Below, piece by piece: positions 32,210 to 35,395 of a DNA stretch of 35,395 bases. Each line of letters opens with the position of its first letter. The stretch's first letter is position 1. The DNA is from Planctomycetota bacterium. Lineage in GTDB: Bacteria > Planctomycetota > B15-G4. Below the pieces are notes generated by a model. It was not told the origin of the DNA and did no database searches. It saw only the letters and a program-made list of their open reading frames with translations. Location: NCBI GenBank assembly GCA_029259695.1, contig JAJDEQ010000076.1:1-35395 (forward strand), written 5' to 3'. A program made the translations under genes and the position numbers.

Positions 32210-33549
32210 CACGGGCTTTCTCCGCCGAGCAACAGCAGGCCGTCGACCCAGGCCGCGCGATCGCCCGCGTCGTAATCGCCCGCGTCGTCCACGAGCAGTT
32301 CGAGGCGGCTTCCGTCGACCAGGCCGTCGACGCGAAGCACGGTCGGTTGGTCACCCTCGGTCATGACTCCGGTCGACGCGACGACCTCGCCGTCGAGCCG
32401 CACTTCGAAGCGCACGGTGCCGACGGCGGGCAGGGCGAGCACCTCGTCCACCAACCCCACGCTGACGCGCAAGGAGCGCGAGCCGGCGGGCAGGGCGAAG
32501 GTCAGGCGCGAGTTGGCATGGACGCCGAAGCCGGTGGCGCGGGGCACGCCCGCCAGCGCGAGCACACCGCCACTGACGCTCAGGTCGCGCCGCCAGGGAA
32601 ACAGCATGTCCTCGGGCTCGCCGATCGCCGGCCACTCTTCCACCGCCACCGGGTCCAGGTCGGCCAACGGGATCACGCCCGGCGCGCGGTGCACCAGCGA
32701 CGACAGCGCGTCCAGGGGCAACACGAGTCGGTCGACGAAACGCGTCGCCAGTTCGATCCGACCGGAGCCGATGTCGAGCAGGCCGCCGCGCAGCCGCGTG
32801 CCCCCCGCCAGACGCAACGTCACCGGCGCCCCGTCCACGGCGCCCTCGGCCGGTTCGGTGGCCCCGAACACCACGCCCAGGATCTCGTCGAAGCCGAAAC
32901 GAATCGGCCCCAGGGAACTCTCGAGCACCACGCCGGTGCTGTCGACCCGATCGACCACGCCGCTGACGCCGTCGAGTTCGCCGCCCGGCAACAGCCGCCA
33001 CACCCGGTCATCGAGGCCGGCGCCTTCCAGCAGCACGAGCTTGTCCACCGGCCGACTCACCCTCGGCAACAGTCGGGCGATGCGCTCGAACGGCACCTCG
33101 AACGGCGCGGCCCCCTCCACGTTGAACTCGATGCCGTAGGGGCTGCCGCCCACCACCTGGCCCCACAGCCGGTCGCCGGTGAGACCATCGGCCTCTGCCA
33201 GGATCAGCAGGTCGCCCCGGGACTCGGGCCGGAGGTCCTGAGCGCGCGGCGCGCCGGGACGCGCAGGCTCCGGCTCGGGCGGCAGGGCGGTCACCAGGAG
33301 CAACTCGCTCAGCGGAAGCTGGCGCTCGCTGCGGTCCCCCCAGATCGTGAGCTGGTCCTCGTCCAGGGAGAGCTTGGTCCCCTCCAGCAGTTGCCCGCCG
33401 CGGGTCTCCACCCGGAAGCCCTCGCGCGCCGCCGCCGGGGCCGCGGCGAGCCAAGCTGCCAAGAAGCAGGCGAGAAGCACGCGAATCTCGAGCTGCCGCA
33501 GCCGGCCGCTTGTGCCTGCAGGGGTGGGAGAAGGGGCACGGAACGCCAT
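32209..33549 (-). CDS. Secreted NPCBM-domain protein
   Basis: The 446-residue protein has a signal peptide ([18 protein letters not shown], cleavage near residue 38). A central beta-rich region includes short segments such as [21 protein letters not shown] and [19 protein letters not shown], which look like repeated small beta-barrels. A C-terminal NPCBM module (about 335-446) shows [36 protein letters not shown] and [20 protein letters not shown], which are the family's conserved landmarks. NPCBM modules are linked to sugar binding in other proteins, so a surface or periplasmic glycan-binding role is plausible. I chose the ATG at 33549 because it places the signal peptide near the start; the frame stays open 33 codons more. 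It is divergent from groEL and overlaps the next gene by one base. Confidence 0.86.
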   Translation of the reverse strand: MAFRAPSPTPAGTSGRLRQLEIRVLLACFLAAWLAAAPAAAREGFRVETRGGQLLEGTKLSLDEDQLTIWGDRSERQLPLSELLLVTALPPEPEPARPGAPRAQDLRPESRGDLLILAEADGLTGDRLWGQVVGGSPYGIEFNVEGAAPFEVPFERIARLLPRVSRPVDKLVLLEGAGLDDRVWRLLPGGELDGVSGVVDRVDSTGVVLESSLGPIRFGFDEILGVVFGATEPAEGAVDGAPVTLRLAGGTRLRGGLLDIGSGRIELATRFVDRLVLPLDALSSLVHRAPGVIPLADLDPVAVEEWPAIGEPEDMLFPWRRDLSVSGGVLALAGVPRATGFGVHANSRLTFALPAGSRSLRVSVGLVDEVLALPAVGTVRFEVRLDGEVVASTGVMTEGDQPTVLRVDGLVDGSRLELLVDDAGDYDAGDRAAWVDGLLLLGGESP

Positions 33550-33671
33550 AGTGGCAGCCTCGTCAGGTCGGGTGTGGGTCCGGTGCATGCCATGCTGGCA
33601 GGGCGCGCCGAACTCACGTTGTATCGACGCCCGAAGTCGCGGCATCACGGCCGATTCGGGCGAAGTTCAGG

Positions 33672-33712
33672 CCCGTACGGGATTGGTCCGGGCTTTGCTT
33701 GCCGTACGGGAT
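33672..33712. promoter_or_regulatory. Twin CCGTACGGGAT repeats in the groEL upstream region
   Basis: The 11-bp sequence CCGTACGGGAT occurs exactly at 33673-33683 and 33702-33712, 29 bp apart start to start. Each contains the palindrome CCGTACGG; the first is extended to CCCGTACGGG. They lie 58-98 bp upstream of the groEL ATG. This is not a CIRCE element (TTAGCACTC-N9-GAGTGCTAA), which is absent. Two same-facing palindromes at near three helical turns fit a dimeric repressor or activator site; the regulator is unknown. Confidence 0.5.
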
Positions 33713-33769
33713 CGAGATGGGGTCCGACCCGGGACCGGCATCGTAATCCAGCCTCGGAGAGAAACACAC

Positions 33770-35395
<1,626 letters not shown>

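Noticed and set aside
33588..33600. Inverted repeat TGCCA-TGC-TGGCA in the groEL upstream region
   Set aside because: It is short, lies far from groEL near the NPCBM start, and is of a size expected by chance in this composition.

Overview
The window is a very GC-rich bacterial chromosome segment, with third codon positions almost all G or C. It is packed with genes, mostly on the minus strand. The content suggests a Gram-negative-type member of the Planctomycetota or a close relative. The pointers are a heptose/LPS-type pair (HldE and a GT9 glycosyltransferase), several lipoproteins, a PknB-like kinase with a planctomycete-style N-terminal lead and a C-terminal HEAT region, an NPCBM-domain protein, and a carboxypeptidase-regulatory-repeat protein. 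The phylum call is an inference from gene style; no rRNA or tRNA gene is visible.

Layout. (1) 3-1241 (+): end of a CarboxypepD_reg-repeat protein, overlapping tail to tail with the next block. (2) 1228-10235 (-): a chain of closely packed genes, read right to left: hldE, GT9 heptosyltransferase, M16-family protein, RlmI-like rRNA methyltransferase, Ntn-asparaginase, SpoU methyltransferase, Nudix hydrolase. Several junctions are ATGA or GTGA stop/start overlaps. (3) 10236-10769: a 534-bp non-coding gap with a four-run G-quadruplex motif and four hairpins. (4) 10770-17171 (-): nrdR, an unusual NrdD-derived ATP-cone protein, and smc, each overlapping the next; a candidate NrdR-box promoter lies upstream. 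(5) 17493-28443 (-): Trm112-like protein, yidC, SGNH hydrolase, GT2, sugar-nucleotide transferase, epimerase, mnmE, Ser/Thr kinase, solute-binding lipoprotein, ending in a large compound hairpin. (6) 28508-29962 (+): HEAT-repeat lipoprotein, convergent with (7) 29997-33549 (-): NPCBM protein, alkaline-phosphatase-superfamily lipoprotein, radC. (8) 33770-35395 (+): groEL, interrupted by an in-frame TAG and cut by the window edge.

How the genes fit together. Blocks 2 and 5 mix envelope-glycan functions (heptose activation and transfer, sugar nucleotides, GT2, SGNH hydrolase, YidC) with RNA modification (RlmI, SpoU, MnmE). Block 4 couples dNTP sensing (NrdR and an ATP-cone protein) to chromosome organisation (SMC).

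The strongest points for a second look are these: the nrdR-smc intervening protein, which looks like a class III ribonucleotide reductase that lost its radical chemistry; the groEL reading frame broken by TAG; an M16 fusion lacking the zinc motif in both halves; 12-bp in-frame minisatellites inside two conserved enzymes; and a NrdR-box-like palindrome placed between the -35 and -10 of the nrdR promoter.
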